From: Methanobrevibacter arboriphilus JCM 13429 = DSM 1125
GTDB lineage: Archaea > Methanobacteriota > Methanobacteria > Methanobacteriales > Methanobacteriaceae
Length of the DNA: 64,000 nt
NCBI RefSeq assembly: GCF_002072215.1
Contig: NZ_JXMW01000006.1
Span: 186,001 to 250,000, forward strand
Direction: 5' to 3'
Shown in pieces: positions 17,700 to 27,332 of the stretch (position 1 is its first letter; every line of letters starts with the position of its first letter). Both the position numbers and the translations under genes were made by a program. A model generated the notes under the pieces. The model ran no database searches. It saw only the letters and a list, made by a program, of their open reading frames with translations, and was not told the DNA's origin.

Positions 17700-18557
17700 A
17701 TGATTGATTTGCAGATTTTATCTTATATAATAGTTATTGTGTTGTCTTCCATAGCTATATCTACTTCTTTAATAAATAATTCTATAAATAAGAATAATTC
17801 AATGCTAATAGTAGTATATTTAGGTTTGTTAATCTTAGTGTCAGTTTTTATTTCAAATATTTTCAGTAAATCAATAATTCCTATCATAAATAATAATATA
17901 AGTTTCATAATGACAATAATTGGAATGATATTGATTTATACTGGTTATAGATTTATTTTAGATTTTAAAGTGAAATCAAAAAAAGATATAACAGAAAAAA
18001 GACAGGAAAAGACAGGAAAAGACAGGAAAATTCTGGAAAATTCCGGAAAAGAGCGAAATAATATAAAAAATCGGCAGACTAATATAGAAAAACATCCCAA
18101 AAATCTAGAAAAAGAAAAAAGAAAATATCTCCAAATATATAAAATAAAAAAAGAACTCTCATTAATATTATTATTTTTTAGCTATTATGTAGCAATATTA
18201 ATTAATATAATTTATGTTGCCCCTTCAATTTGGTTATCTATATTTGAATTGGGACTAATCTCGGTAGGAATTTCAATTGTTTTAATAATAGCCTCATATT
18301 TTATATTATACCGAAAAATAAGAACTCCAAAAAGAATGTTTAATGGGATTTTTGGATTTTTTTTAATGCTCTCAGGAATACTATATTTTACATTATATAT
18401 GTTTGTTCCAAATCTACAAAATGTTTTAAGTCAAAATATGACTCCTTTGAGTTTTCCAGAAACTAATATGATGATATACATATTAATAATTGTATTAATA
18501 TCAGTAGCTTTTGGATTTGTATTTAAAAAATCTAAAAGATTTAGAAATTTGTTTTAA
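17700..18557 (+). CDS. Polytopic membrane protein, possibly DUF2162-like
   Basis: 285 residues with about seven predicted transmembrane helices: three before and four after a strongly charged cytoplasmic loop (about 92-150). The loop is encoded by tandem GACAGGAAAA units (about 18000-18035) and is rich in Lys, Glu and Arg. I suspect the DUF2162 'predicted transporter' family because that family accompanies ExbB and DUF2149 genes in methanogens, but the match is not certain. It starts nine bases after the anchored beta-helix gene with a GGTGG SD, so the two are surely co-transcribed. Confidence 0.6.
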   Translation: MIDLQILSYIIVIVLSSIAISTSLINNSINKNNSMLIVVYLGLLILVSVFISNIFSKSIIPIINNNISFIMTIIGMILIYTGYRFILDFKVKSKKDITEKRQEKTGKDRKILENSGKERNNIKNRQTNIEKHPKNLEKEKRKYLQIYKIKKELSLILLFFSYYVAILINIIYVAPSIWLSIFELGLISVGISIVLIIASYFILYRKIRTPKRMFNGIFGFFLMLSGILYFTLYMFVPNLQNVLSQNMTPLSFPETNMMIYILIIVLISVAFGFVFKKSKRFRNLF

Positions 18558-18762
18558 ATATAATTTAAATATAGTTTAAATATAGTTTAAATGCAATAAT
18601 ATTCAATTTTAAAAGTTATATAAACATTAATACTGCTAAAAAGTTATTATTTAGAATCAATATTAAAAAATTACAACTAAAAGATTATAACTAAAAGATT
18701 AACATTAAAAAGATTACTAAAAAGTAAAATAATGAAAATCAATTAAAAAAGAGAAAGATATC

Positions 18763-19410
18763 ATGGACATTATAGGAAGCGGAATTCTAACAGGCATTTT
18801 ACATGCAATCTCTCAAAGTTTACTAATACCAGTCATAATTATACTAATATTATTTGTAATATTTGCATTAATAAGTGTTGGAGGGCTTATAGCTGAATAC
18901 ACTTCTCGAAAAAAATTCAAATTAGAAGAAAGTGAATCATTAATAAGATCACTTAATAGCTTAAATAACACAAATCAAATGAAAGAAACAATAAAAGAAT
19001 CAGATATTAATGAAGAATACAAATTAGCTATGATTAAAGTTATCAACAATGAAGATTTTGGAACTGAAACTAAAAGAGCATTTGCAGATAAAGTTATTGA
19101 AGAAGAAGAGTTAAGAATGGAAAAAGCTGTTGAGAAAACAGATATGGTGGTAAGGCTCGGACCAACATTTGGGCTTATGGGAACTCTAATTCCAATGGGG
19201 CCAGGGCTTGCAGCACTTGGAGCAGGGAATATAGAATTATTAGCTCAAGCAATAATAATAGCATTTGATACAACAGTAACTGGATTAGCAGCTTCAGCTG
19301 TATCTTATGTTGTTTCAAAACTTAGAAAACGTTGGTATGAAGAAGACCTATCTAATTTTGAAGTTTTAGTCAACTCTACTCTAGAAATTCTGGAAAAAAA
19401 CAAATTCTAA
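18763..19410 (+). CDS. MotA/TolQ/ExbB proton channel family protein
   Basis: 215 residues. One N-terminal transmembrane helix (about 12-42) is followed by a cytoplasmic helical domain and the conserved double-helix channel block. That block contains GPTFGLMGTLIPMGPGLAAL (about 127-146) and LAQAIIIAFDTTVTGLAA (about 154-171), which are the family hallmark. Members form proton-conducting pentamers that energise a partner, as in ExbB-ExbD or TolQ-TolR. The next gene, 23 bases downstream, looks like the ExbD partner. The SD is GAGAAAGA before the ATG. Confidence 0.92.
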   Translation: MDIIGSGILTGILHAISQSLLIPVIIILILFVIFALISVGGLIAEYTSRKKFKLEESESLIRSLNSLNNTNQMKETIKESDINEEYKLAMIKVINNEDFGTETKRAFADKVIEEEELRMEKAVEKTDMVVRLGPTFGLMGTLIPMGPGLAALGAGNIELLAQAIIIAFDTTVTGLAASAVSYVVSKLRKRWYEEDLSNFEVLVNSTLEILEKNKF

Positions 19411-19433
19411 GATAATAAAAAAGAGTTGGTACA

Positions 19434-19781
19434 ATGTCTAAGAAAAGAAGATTTTTAGGAAAAAGTAGTGGTGATGATGATCCTCTAGCAGGAATGGCAA
19501 ATTTAACTGATGCCATGCTTGTATTAGCAGTTGGTTTCTTAATATTTGCAGTTATGTCCATGAATATGCAAAGTATAATATTTAATGATGCTACTCCTGA
19601 AGAAAAAAAGAAAATGGCAAATACCATAAAAGAAGCAGTATCTGTAGAAGAGGGAGAAAATTATAATGGAACGGTTGATGTTGAATCTGGAGAAAGTGAA
19701 GGAATGGAAAATATGGGAACGGTCTATAAAGATCCGACTACAGGTAAATTAATCATGATTCCTCCTACAAATTCAACATAA
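19434..19781 (+). CDS. DUF2149-like, ExbD-like single-pass membrane protein
   Basis: 115 residues. A short basic N-terminus leads into one transmembrane helix (NLTDAMLVLAVGFLIFAV, about 23-40), then a soluble acidic domain ending in GTVYKDPTTGKLIMIPP. Asp26 at the start of the helix, followed by AMLVL, closely resembles the ExbD/TolR pattern in which an Asp followed by VMLVL carries protons. DUF2149 genes usually sit beside ExbB-like genes in methanogens. It most likely completes a proton-driven stator with the preceding gene. Confidence 0.75.
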   Translation: MSKKRRFLGKSSGDDDPLAGMANLTDAMLVLAVGFLIFAVMSMNMQSIIFNDATPEEKKKMANTIKEAVSVEEGENYNGTVDVESGESEGMENMGTVYKDPTTGKLIMIPPTNST

Positions 19782-20055
19782 TAATAATTATAATAATAAT
19801 TAATATAAACAATGGAATGTAATAATATTATAAAAGTAGTATCATTTAAAAATATCATCATTTAAAAAATAACAATATTTTTAAAAATAAAAATAATAAT
19901 ATTGATATTTAAATAATAATAGTGGATAAGAACAATAATAATATAAAATTATTGTAATAATATATTGTAATAATAATATATGAAATAATAATATTATAAA
20001 AAATCAATATTATTAAAATATAATAATTTAAAGATAATTAATAGAGAGTGTTATA

Positions 20056-20877
20056 ATTAAAAAACAAAATTGCATAAATGATCCTGAAGATATAGACTGG
20101 GAATTTTTTTGGCAAGAAAAATTACATAAAAAGCGAAGAAAGCCAAAAAACTGGGATAATGAAGCAGATAAATTTTCTAAACGTTCAAAACAAGATGAAT
20201 ATCAAAAAAAGCTATTTTCAAAAATGAGAATTAATAAAGGTGATACTGTTATTGATTTAGGTTGTGGTGAAGGATCAATTACAATACCACTATCTAAAAA
20301 GGTTAAATTTGTAACTGCTGTTGATTCATCAAAAAGAATGCTTGAAATTTTAGATGAGAAATGTAGAGCTGAAAATATTGATAATATTAAAACCATAAAA
20401 GAAAATCTTGAAGATGTGACATTAAAAGAAGTTGGAAAACAGGATATTGTTCTTTTATCAAGATCTATTAATGGGATATCACCAATAAAAGATACCATAA
20501 ATAATGTAAACAATATAGCTGATAAATATGTTTATATAACAATATTTGGTCCAGAAAATTGGAAATTTGAAAATGATTTTTATGAAAGTATTGGAAAAGA
20601 AAAAAATGATTTTGCACCATATAATTATCTTTTTAATATTCTCATAAGTATGAATATTTATCCAAACATAGAAAATCTTGAAATTAAAACAAATAGGAAA
20701 TATAAATCTGTTCAAGACGCAATTGATAATGGTAAATGGCAATTAAACAATTTTACAGAAGAAGAAAAAGAAGAGTTATATAAATACCTCGAAAAAAATC
20801 TAAGAAAAAATAATGAAGGAATGTTAGAAAATCCAAATGATAAAGCAGATTGGATTTTAATTTGGTGGAAAAAATAA
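20056..20877 (+). CDS. Class I SAM-dependent methyltransferase (paralogue), AUU start
   Basis: A second copy of the methyltransferase near 10 kb. Motif I is VIDLGCGEGS, with the same C-terminal segment (KWQLNNFTEEEKEELYK...WILIWWKK). The first standard start is ATG at 20224, but the frame is open and homologous to the other copy back to 20056: CINDPEDIDW against CIKDPNDFDW, with the Cys at position 6 in both. Codon 20056 is ATT, and no ATG, GTG or TTG occurs between the upstream stop (20035) and 20224. With ATT the protein is 273 residues against 276. A GAGAGTG element lies just upstream. It is either an AUU-initiated gene or a gene disabled at its start codon. Confidence 0.8.
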   Translation: MKKQNCINDPEDIDWEFFWQEKLHKKRRKPKNWDNEADKFSKRSKQDEYQKKLFSKMRINKGDTVIDLGCGEGSITIPLSKKVKFVTAVDSSKRMLEILDEKCRAENIDNIKTIKENLEDVTLKEVGKQDIVLLSRSINGISPIKDTINNVNNIADKYVYITIFGPENWKFENDFYESIGKEKNDFAPYNYLFNILISMNIYPNIENLEIKTNRKYKSVQDAIDNGKWQLNNFTEEEKEELYKYLEKNLRKNNEGMLENPNDKADWILIWWKK

Positions 20878-21017
20878 AACTTCAAACTTTAAAAGAATAT
20901 TATGTTTAAAAGAATATTATAATAAATATTTAAAAAATATTAGAATATAATATTTAAAAAAACATTATTATATTTAAGTTCAAACTATACTTATATATTC
21001 AATTATGTTTTATTCAA

Positions 21018-21350
21018 TTAAGGATTAAAATTAAAAGGATTTATTTCTATTGATGCATCACCATCAAAGGCTTCACATTCATTGTCTCCTTTTAAATTTA
21101 GAAGTTGAATCAAATTCTCAACAGCTGATTCACAAGAATTATCTAATTTTTTATTATCTAATTCATTTTTAAAACCTAATGAAACCCTTTGTATTTGAAT
21201 TCCAATTAATACATCAATTAAGTCTCCAGTAGATAAATCACTAACAACTAAATCATTAATTGTTTCAATTTGTGAATTGAAAATACCATTATCTTTATCA
21301 TCAATACTTACTTTTAATAGCTTTTCAATTATTTCTAATTCATCAGTCAA
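21018..21350 (-). CDS. Hypothetical acidic protein, 110 residues
   Basis: I do not recognise this protein. It is acidic and mostly helical, with no signal peptide or membrane helix. The C-terminal part has two cysteines (CESAVENL; GDNECEAFDGD) and ends in NPFNFNP. The start is TTG at 21350, preceded by AAGGTG at the right distance. It is a single gene on the minus strand, about 200 bases downstream of idsA. Confidence 0.6.
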   Translation of the reverse strand: MTDELEIIEKLLKVSIDDKDNGIFNSQIETINDLVVSDLSTGDLIDVLIGIQIQRVSLGFKNELDNKKLDNSCESAVENLIQLLNLKGDNECEAFDGDASIEINPFNFNP

Positions 21351-21561
21351 ATTAACACCTTAATTTTTTTAAATAATAATGAAAGATATAAAACTTAAAT
21401 GTTAATAACATTTAAGTAATTTTATATTAATAATAATTATTTTTATATTAATAATTTTTTGTATTAATAAATTGTATTAATAAATTTTGTATTGTTAATT
21501 TTATTTTATTAATACAAAATTAATAATTTTATATATTAATTTTATATACTAATTCTGTATA

Positions 21562-22599
21562 CTAATTTTGTCTATAAAGTACAAAATCTGCAACTAAAGA
21601 AAGTGTATGTTTAGCTTCAGATTCAGGCAATATTTCAAGTAGTTGTTTTGCTTTCTTAACGTTTGCAAGGGCAATATTTTGAGCATATTGAATAGAACCA
21701 TATTTTTCAAAAAGAGATATTGCTTCATCTACGTATACCTGATCACAATTACCACTTTCATTACCCATCCTTAAAATTTCTAAAATTCTTTTTTTATCCT
21801 CGGGATTAGCTCTGTTTAATGCATTTACAACTATAATTGTCATCTTACCTTCCGCAATATCACTACCAACAGGCTTTCCAAGAGAATCTTCATCACTAAC
21901 AAGATCTAAATAATCATCTTGAATTTGAAAAGCTAAACCAATAAGTTTACCATAATCATACATATCTGAAACAATTTTTTCATTAGCACCACCCATGATA
22001 GCTCCAGATTCAGTAGCAGCAGCAATTAGTGCAGCAGTTTTTTTAAATATCATTTCCATATATTCTTCTTCACTTACATCAAAATTCCCTTCAAAGCCCA
22101 TATCTTGAGCTTGGCCTTCACATATTTTAACACAAGCATCAGCAACAGTGGACAAAGTTCTATTTACACGATTTAAGCATTCTTCTGGATTTGAAGAATC
22201 AATCTCATTTTTTGAGTTAATAACTAGTTCATAAGCCTTTGAAAATAAAGTATCTCCAGCCAATATAGCTACTGGTTCACCCCAAACTTTATGAACTGAA
22301 GGTTTTCCACGTCTCATATCATCTTTATCCATAATATCATCATGAATAAGTGAAAACGTATGAATTAATTCTATAGCAGCAGCAGCTTTTATACAGCTTG
22401 AAAAAGTCCCACCAACAGCTTCACAAATTAAAACTGTTAGAGCAGGTCTTAACATTTTACCCCCAGCTTCTGTAAGATAAATTGAAGCTTCACGAAGATC
22501 TTCTGGCCCTATATTTGAAAGAGTATTTCCTATTTCTTTATGAATATCTTTAGAATATTGTCCTAATACTTTACCTACATCTTCATTAATATTTGACAT
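21562..22599 (-). CDS. idsA: Short-chain isoprenyl diphosphate synthase (FPP/GGPP synthase)
   Basis: Condenses IPP with allylic diphosphates to give farnesyl and geranylgeranyl diphosphate, precursors of archaeal ether lipids. It has 345 residues. The first aspartate-rich motif is DDIMD (87-91, followed by KDDMRRG) and the second is DDYLD (228-232). Both bind Mg-diphosphate. GGKMLRPAL (46-54) is the IPP-binding segment. It is the last gene of the isoprenoid run: fni, RNase J, idsA. A strong GGAGGG SD precedes the ATG. Confidence 0.96.
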   Translation of the reverse strand: MSNINEDVGKVLGQYSKDIHKEIGNTLSNIGPEDLREASIYLTEAGGKMLRPALTVLICEAVGGTFSSCIKAAAAIELIHTFSLIHDDIMDKDDMRRGKPSVHKVWGEPVAILAGDTLFSKAYELVINSKNEIDSSNPEECLNRVNRTLSTVADACVKICEGQAQDMGFEGNFDVSEEEYMEMIFKKTAALIAAATESGAIMGGANEKIVSDMYDYGKLIGLAFQIQDDYLDLVSDEDSLGKPVGSDIAEGKMTIIVVNALNRANPEDKKRILEILRMGNESGNCDQVYVDEAISLFEKYGSIQYAQNIALANVKKAKQLLEILPESEAKHTLSLVADFVLYRQN

Positions 22600-22651
22600 G
22601 ACTATCCCTCCTAATTATTAAACTATAATTTAGTTTTTAGATATAAATAAT

Positions 22652-24001
22652 CTAAAATCCTTCATTAAACACTTGAGCTTGACCATTTCTTAAAATATGT
22701 ACATTGTTACCTATTCTATATCCTTCTTCTTCTGCTAATTCACCATATGCAGCTAACATTTCTAATTCCCCATGAGCAGGAATTATATGTTTTGGTTTAA
22801 GCATTCTAATAAAGTCCCTATGATCCTCTCTTCCAGCATGTCCAGATACATGAGCATTAGAATATATTCTAGCACCACTTGAAATCAATCTTCTTTCCAT
22901 CATATGTCGATTAGCTTTATTTGTAGGATTTGGAATAATTGGAGCAGATATTATAACATTATCTCCAGGCCTTACAGTGAAAGGAGTTCTACCACTTGCT
23001 ATTCTTGGAAGTAAAGCATCAGGCTCACCTTGATGTCCAGTAGTAACAAGTAAATATTCTTCCCTATTATCTTCAGCTTTATTAAGTGCTTTTGTAACTG
23101 CCTTTGGACTTCCATAAACACTAGCATTATCAGGTAAATCTAATATTCCAAAATTTTCAGCAATACCACAGTATCTTTCCATAGACCTACCTAAAAAGAA
23201 AATATGCCTATCACTAGTTTTAGCAATATCAGCTATCGCTTGAACTCTCTCAACATGAGATGAAAAAGTAGTTACAATCATTCCAGCTTTTTCTTTTAGA
23301 GGTTGCTTCATCAAATCCTCTAAAATAATCTTAGCTACTCTTTCAGAATAAGTTTTAACCTCATGAAACTCATTAGCTCTTGTAGTTTCAACAATAAGAG
23401 ATAAAACACCTTTTTTACCTAATTCTCTTAACCTATTATAGTCAGGAGGTGGAGATATTTTTTGATGATTATCAAATTTAAAATCATTTGCATAAAGAAC
23501 AACACCTTCACGAGTATGAAGAGCAGGTAATACTGCTTGTGGAATACTATGGGTTGATTGTACAAATTCCAATGTTATATCTTTTGATAATTGTAATTTC
23601 CCACCAGGATTTAAGTTTCTTAAAGGGTTTGAAACAGAAAATTTCCTTTCACCCTTTATTGTTCTTTCAATGAGAGCTATAGTATAAGGAGTAGCTATAA
23701 TTGGAGCATCATAACGATGAGCTAACTTAGCTACCGCCCCAATATGATCTAAATGCCCGTGAGAAAAGACAATCGCCTTAACTTTCCCATCTACATCCTT
23801 CATTAAAGTATCATCAGGAATTACTCCTCTTTCAATTAAATCTAAACTATGCATTCTATCTATATCAGTATCCTCATGAATACTTATTCTATCAAGATGG
23901 ATTCCCATGTCAAAGATTATAACCTCTTCACCTACCTTTACAGCAGTCATATTTTTTCCGACTTCTTCATATCCACCTATTGCAATAACTTCTACAGTCA
24001 A
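22652..24001 (-). CDS. rnj: Ribonuclease J (archaeal beta-CASP RNase)
   Basis: A 5'-3' exoribonuclease/endonuclease of the metallo-beta-lactamase, beta-CASP family involved in RNA decay. The metal-binding HGHLDHIGA block, a THSIPQ segment, TTFSSHVERV of the beta-CASP domain and the final HVSGHAGREDH and PAHGE metal ligands are present. The start is set at TTG 24001 because AAGGAGGA precedes it at SD distance, giving MTVEVIAIGGYEEVGKNM as the N-terminus. An upstream ATG (24046) would overlap fni. It lies tightly between fni and idsA in a lipid operon, an arrangement known in this order but functionally unexplained. Confidence 0.95.
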   Translation of the reverse strand: MTVEVIAIGGYEEVGKNMTAVKVGEEVIIFDMGIHLDRISIHEDTDIDRMHSLDLIERGVIPDDTLMKDVDGKVKAIVFSHGHLDHIGAVAKLAHRYDAPIIATPYTIALIERTIKGERKFSVSNPLRNLNPGGKLQLSKDITLEFVQSTHSIPQAVLPALHTREGVVLYANDFKFDNHQKISPPPDYNRLRELGKKGVLSLIVETTRANEFHEVKTYSERVAKIILEDLMKQPLKEKAGMIVTTFSSHVERVQAIADIAKTSDRHIFFLGRSMERYCGIAENFGILDLPDNASVYGSPKAVTKALNKAEDNREEYLLVTTGHQGEPDALLPRIASGRTPFTVRPGDNVIISAPIIPNPTNKANRHMMERRLISSGARIYSNAHVSGHAGREDHRDFIRMLKPKHIIPAHGELEMLAAYGELAEEEGYRIGNNVHILRNGQAQVFNEGF

Positions 24002-24002
24002 A

Positions 24003-25079
24003 TCAGTTCCTCCTTGAATAATTTTTTGTGTTAAATTCCCTTTCATCTAGCCATTCTTTAGTATCGCCTTTTATAATCAGATTTGAATTTTTAAGTTCTT
24101 CTAAGTTTTTTGCACCTACTAAAAACATAGCTATTTTCAAAGAATCATTAAATATATTAATAAATTTGATAATTTCACCATGTCCAACAAAAGCTTCTTT
24201 TAATATCGGTAAAGCCATTCCAACCGCATCCGCACCAAGAGCAATTGCTTTAGCAGCATCTAATCCTGAACGAATCCCACCTGAAGATATAATAGGAATA
24301 TCTAATGAATTTGAAAGTTCAGCTGTTGTAACTGCAGTTGGAATCCCCCAATCCCAGAATAACTCACCAATATATCTATCTTCAGCACGATAAGTTTCTA
24401 CAGCAGCCCAACTAGTTCCACCAGCACCAGCAACATCAATAAAATCTACACCAGCCCTTTCAAGAGTTTTACCTTCCTCAAAGGCAATACCAGTTCCAGT
24501 TTCTTTAACCATTATAGGAATATCAATCTCTTCAACAATATTCTCAATTGAATTAGAATAACCAGTAGCATTGACATCCCCTTCAGGCTGTATTGACTCC
24601 TGAAGTGCATTTAAATGAATAGCTAGTATATCTGCATCAATCATATCAATAGCTTTTTGAGCAAATTCCTTAGAGTTTTTTGAATCCCCAATTATCTGAG
24701 GAGCTCCTATATTTCCAATTAAAAGAGTATTGGGAGCATTTTCCCTAGCTATTTCATAAGTATTTGAAAGTTCTGGGTTCTCGATTGCTGCTCTTTGACT
24801 ACCTAGACCAAGCCCAATTTTTTCACTTTCAGCAGCGATAGCTAATTCTTTATTAATCTTAAGAGCTGAGGGATGTCCCCCAGTAATAGCAGTTATAAAA
24901 AGAGGAGATTCTAATTTTTTTCCAAAAACATTGGTAGATATGTCAATTTCCTCTTTGTTTATTTCTGGTAAAGCATTATGAACAAGCTCAATATCCTTAA
25001 ATCCAGCATTTTTATTTTTGTATTGAACATCATAGTGTTTACATAATAATAGATGTTCTAATTTTCTATCCGAAATCAT
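24003..25079 (-). CDS. fni: Isopentenyl-diphosphate delta-isomerase, type 2 (FMN)
   Basis: Interconverts IPP and DMAPP using reduced FMN. It has 358 residues in the TIM-barrel FMN family. Visible motifs are SDRKLEHL at the N-terminus, [30 protein letters not shown] and the phosphate-binding [20 protein letters not shown]. Glycines here bind FMN phosphate. The next gene (RNase J) begins two bases from its end, so the two are co-translated in one operon with isopentenyl phosphate kinase and mevalonate kinase upstream. Confidence 0.96.
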   Translation of the reverse strand: MISDRKLEHLLLCKHYDVQYKNKNAGFKDIELVHNALPEINKEEIDISTNVFGKKLESPLFITAITGGHPSALKINKELAIAAESEKIGLGLGSQRAAIENPELSNTYEIARENAPNTLLIGNIGAPQIIGDSKNSKEFAQKAIDMIDADILAIHLNALQESIQPEGDVNATGYSNSIENIVEEIDIPIMVKETGTGIAFEEGKTLERAGVDFIDVAGAGGTSWAAVETYRAEDRYIGELFWDWGIPTAVTTAELSNSLDIPIISSGGIRSGLDAAKAIALGADAVGMALPILKEAFVGHGEIIKFINIFNDSLKIAMFLVGAKNLEELKNSNLIIKGDTKEWLDEREFNTKNYSRRN

Positions 25080-25278
25080 TTTGTTTTTCCTTAATTTTTC
25101 CTTAATTTTTTAATTAAATAATTTAAATAAGTTATAGGTTAAATAAGTTAAATAGTAAATATTTAATATACAATAAGTTATATTAAATAAGTTAAATTTA
25201 GCTTAAATCTCGTAATATTATATGATTATAATATAATTATTATTTTTATATTCTTGTTTTTAAATTTTATACTTTTTA

Positions 25279-26121
25279 TTATTTTATTTTAGTTCCTTTA
25301 ATATTTTTATTGTTTAATGCATCTAATATAGCACCATGTTCATTAGCATTGATAATTTTAGACTCTATACCAATTTCTGCCAACTCTAATAATTCTTTTA
25401 TTTTACCGATCATTCCACCAGTAACATCAATATTAGTTGTTGAATCTAATTCATCAATATCATCTAGAGAAGTAAGTACAGGAATATGCTTTGCATCATC
25501 ATATTTTTTAGGATTTTTTGTATAAACACCATTAACATCTGTTCCTAAAATAACTTCTTTTTTGTTTGATTTTGAAGATAAGTTTAAGTTTATAGCTATA
25601 TACTGTAAAATTTGATCACCAGAAAGTACAGCTACCTTTAATTCATCATCAAGAACTACATCTCCATATATTACAGGTATAAATCCTTCATCAATATATT
25701 TCTCAATTGAATCTAAATTAAAATTATTTATTCTTTTATTTTTTGTAGTAATAAATGAAGAAGCTTGAATAGATACACAGGGCAATCCATGATTAACCAA
25801 AATATCACATATTATAGTATTTAATTTTTTTACACAAATTTGAGTTTTTGAAAATCCTATTCTTTTTTTAGGATACTCATCATTATTAAAATTCTTTCCA
25901 ATTTCATATTTTTTTGCAGGAGGATGTCCATAAGAACCAGCACCATGAATAATTACTAAACCTTGATCACTAGAATTGTTATTAATAAAATTATCCATTC
26001 CTTTATTGATAAGAGCATTTTTAATTTCATTAGCTATTCTATTTAAGTTAGTATAATTAACCTCAGCTTTTTTTGAGTTTTTATTAGTTAGTATACTTCC
26101 ACCAAGCTTTAAAATTATCAT
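25279..26121 (-). CDS. Isopentenyl phosphate kinase
   Basis: Phosphorylates isopentenyl phosphate to IPP, the last step of the archaeal modified mevalonate route. It has 280 residues in the amino-acid-kinase fold. The N-terminal LKLGGSILT (about 4-12) binds ATP phosphates. GAGSYGH (60-66) contains the His typical of isopentenyl phosphate kinases. A late GVYTKNPKKYDDA and DVTGGMIGKI motif closes the nucleotide site. The neighbours are mevalonate kinase upstream and fni downstream. An AGGGGAT SD precedes the ATG at 26121. Confidence 0.94.
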   Translation of the reverse strand: MIILKLGGSILTNKNSKKAEVNYTNLNRIANEIKNALINKGMDNFINNNSSDQGLVIIHGAGSYGHPPAKKYEIGKNFNNDEYPKKRIGFSKTQICVKKLNTIICDILVNHGLPCVSIQASSFITTKNKRINNFNLDSIEKYIDEGFIPVIYGDVVLDDELKVAVLSGDQILQYIAINLNLSSKSNKKEVILGTDVNGVYTKNPKKYDDAKHIPVLTSLDDIDELDSTTNIDVTGGMIGKIKELLELAEIGIESKIINANEHGAILDALNNKNIKGTKIK

Positions 26122-26145
26122 TTAATCCCCTAATTTAATTTTCTG

Positions 26146-26372
26146 AATTAATCTTATAAATATTGATCTTAGAAATATTGATCTTAGAAATATTGATCTT
26201 AGAAATATTGATCTTATGAATATCAATTTTATGAATATTAAATTTATTAATATATATAATAGTATTAAAATTAAATTTATTTATATTAATTTTATTAATA
26301 TTAGATTTGTTTTTTATAATATTAGATTTTTTAATATTAAAGTTATTAATATTAACTTTATCAATATTAATT
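26146..26372 (-). repeat. 15-bp tandem repeats between mevalonate kinase and isopentenyl phosphate kinase genes
   Basis: Seven degenerate copies of a 15-bp unit (TATTGATCTTAGAAA, best copies at 26161-26205) fill 26146-26250. Related ATTAATATTAAA-type words continue to 26372. Because the period is a multiple of three, an 85-codon frame (26135-26392) stays open and would encode an Asn/Ile/Lys repeat starting from a TTG inside the mevalonate kinase gene. I read this as expanded spacer, not a protein gene, although a leading GGGGAG leaves slight doubt. Confidence 0.65.
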
Positions 26373-27332
26373 TTACCTAATTTCTTTAACAAAAACTCCC
26401 CTATTTGAAAAATTGACTTTTATAGCATTATCATGATAACTAAGAGCTTTAAATACTCTATCTTGATTTCTTGGACAACATGCAATAATACTTCCTCCTC
26501 CACCAGCTCCAGTGATTTTTGAACCACTAGCTCCTGCTTTTCTTGCAAGGTAAACCATACGAGAAAGTTCATTAGTATTTACACCAAGAGAATCAAGTAA
26601 ACCTTGATTAATATTCATTAATTCTCCTAACTTAAATTCTTGCTTTTTAATGATAGCTATTTTAGCTTCATCAGTTATCTTACCAATAGTCTTTATAATT
26701 GGGTTTACAACCATAGGATTCCTATTTTTTAAAGATTTCACAGATTTAACCATTCTGCCAGTATTACCCCGTTTAGAAGTATAGCCTATAACAAAAGAGG
26801 ATTTAAGATTTGTATCAAATTTGGATATCTTTTTATCTTTTGAAAGATATATTAATCCTCCAAAGGTACTTACTCTTGTATCAAGTGGACTTGCCACACC
26901 TTGAACATTATTTTCAATCTCATGGGCTTTTTTAGCTATAAAACTTTTATTAAATTTCTTTCTTTGATATTTAAAAAGTGCTGCAAGAGTAGCTACAGTT
27001 ACAGCTGCTGAAGATCCAAGTCCAGAACCAATAGGAATATCTAAAGAAAGATCCAATTCAATAGGGCTATGATCATGACATTTATGCAAAATTTCTAAAA
27101 TATACTTTATTATACCTGGTTTTCCTTTCTTTAACCTATATCTTTTAGCAACAGTATCTAATTCTGCCTCAAATCCCAAATCATTAGATTTAAAAATAGA
27201 AACATCAGAAGCCTCTTTTAATCTTATAGTTGCTCTTTTATTAACAGCACCTGCAATAGCAGGTTCACCATAAACAACAGCATGCTCTCCAAATAATATT
27301 GTTTTACCCGGAGCTGAAGCAATAATTTCCAT
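26373..27332 (-). CDS. mvk: Mevalonate kinase
   Basis: Phosphorylates mevalonate to 5-phosphomevalonate, the first kinase of archaeal isoprenoid synthesis. It is a 319-residue GHMP kinase. The N-terminal SAPGKTILFGEHAVVYG (6-22) is family-specific. The ATP loop is PIGSGLGSSAA (100-110), and the C-terminal GASGSKITGAGGGG is motif 3. It precedes isopentenyl phosphate kinase in one transcription unit, separated by the repeat spacer. Confidence 0.96.
   Translation of the reverse strand: MEIIASAPGKTILFGEHAVVYGEPAIAGAVNKRATIRLKEASDVSIFKSNDLGFEAELDTVAKRYRLKKGKPGIIKYILEILHKCHDHSPIELDLSLDIPIGSGLGSSAAVTVATLAALFKYQRKKFNKSFIAKKAHEIENNVQGVASPLDTRVSTFGGLIYLSKDKKISKFDTNLKSSFVIGYTSKRGNTGRMVKSVKSLKNRNPMVVNPIIKTIGKITDEAKIAIIKKQEFKLGELMNINQGLLDSLGVNTNELSRMVYLARKAGASGSKITGAGGGGSIIACCPRNQDRVFKALSYHDNAIKVNFSNRGVFVKEIR

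Noticed and set aside
26135-26392. 85-residue Asn/Ile/Lys protein
   Set aside because: Pure repeat translation, start inside mvk, no family. It is kept as a repeat rather than a gene.
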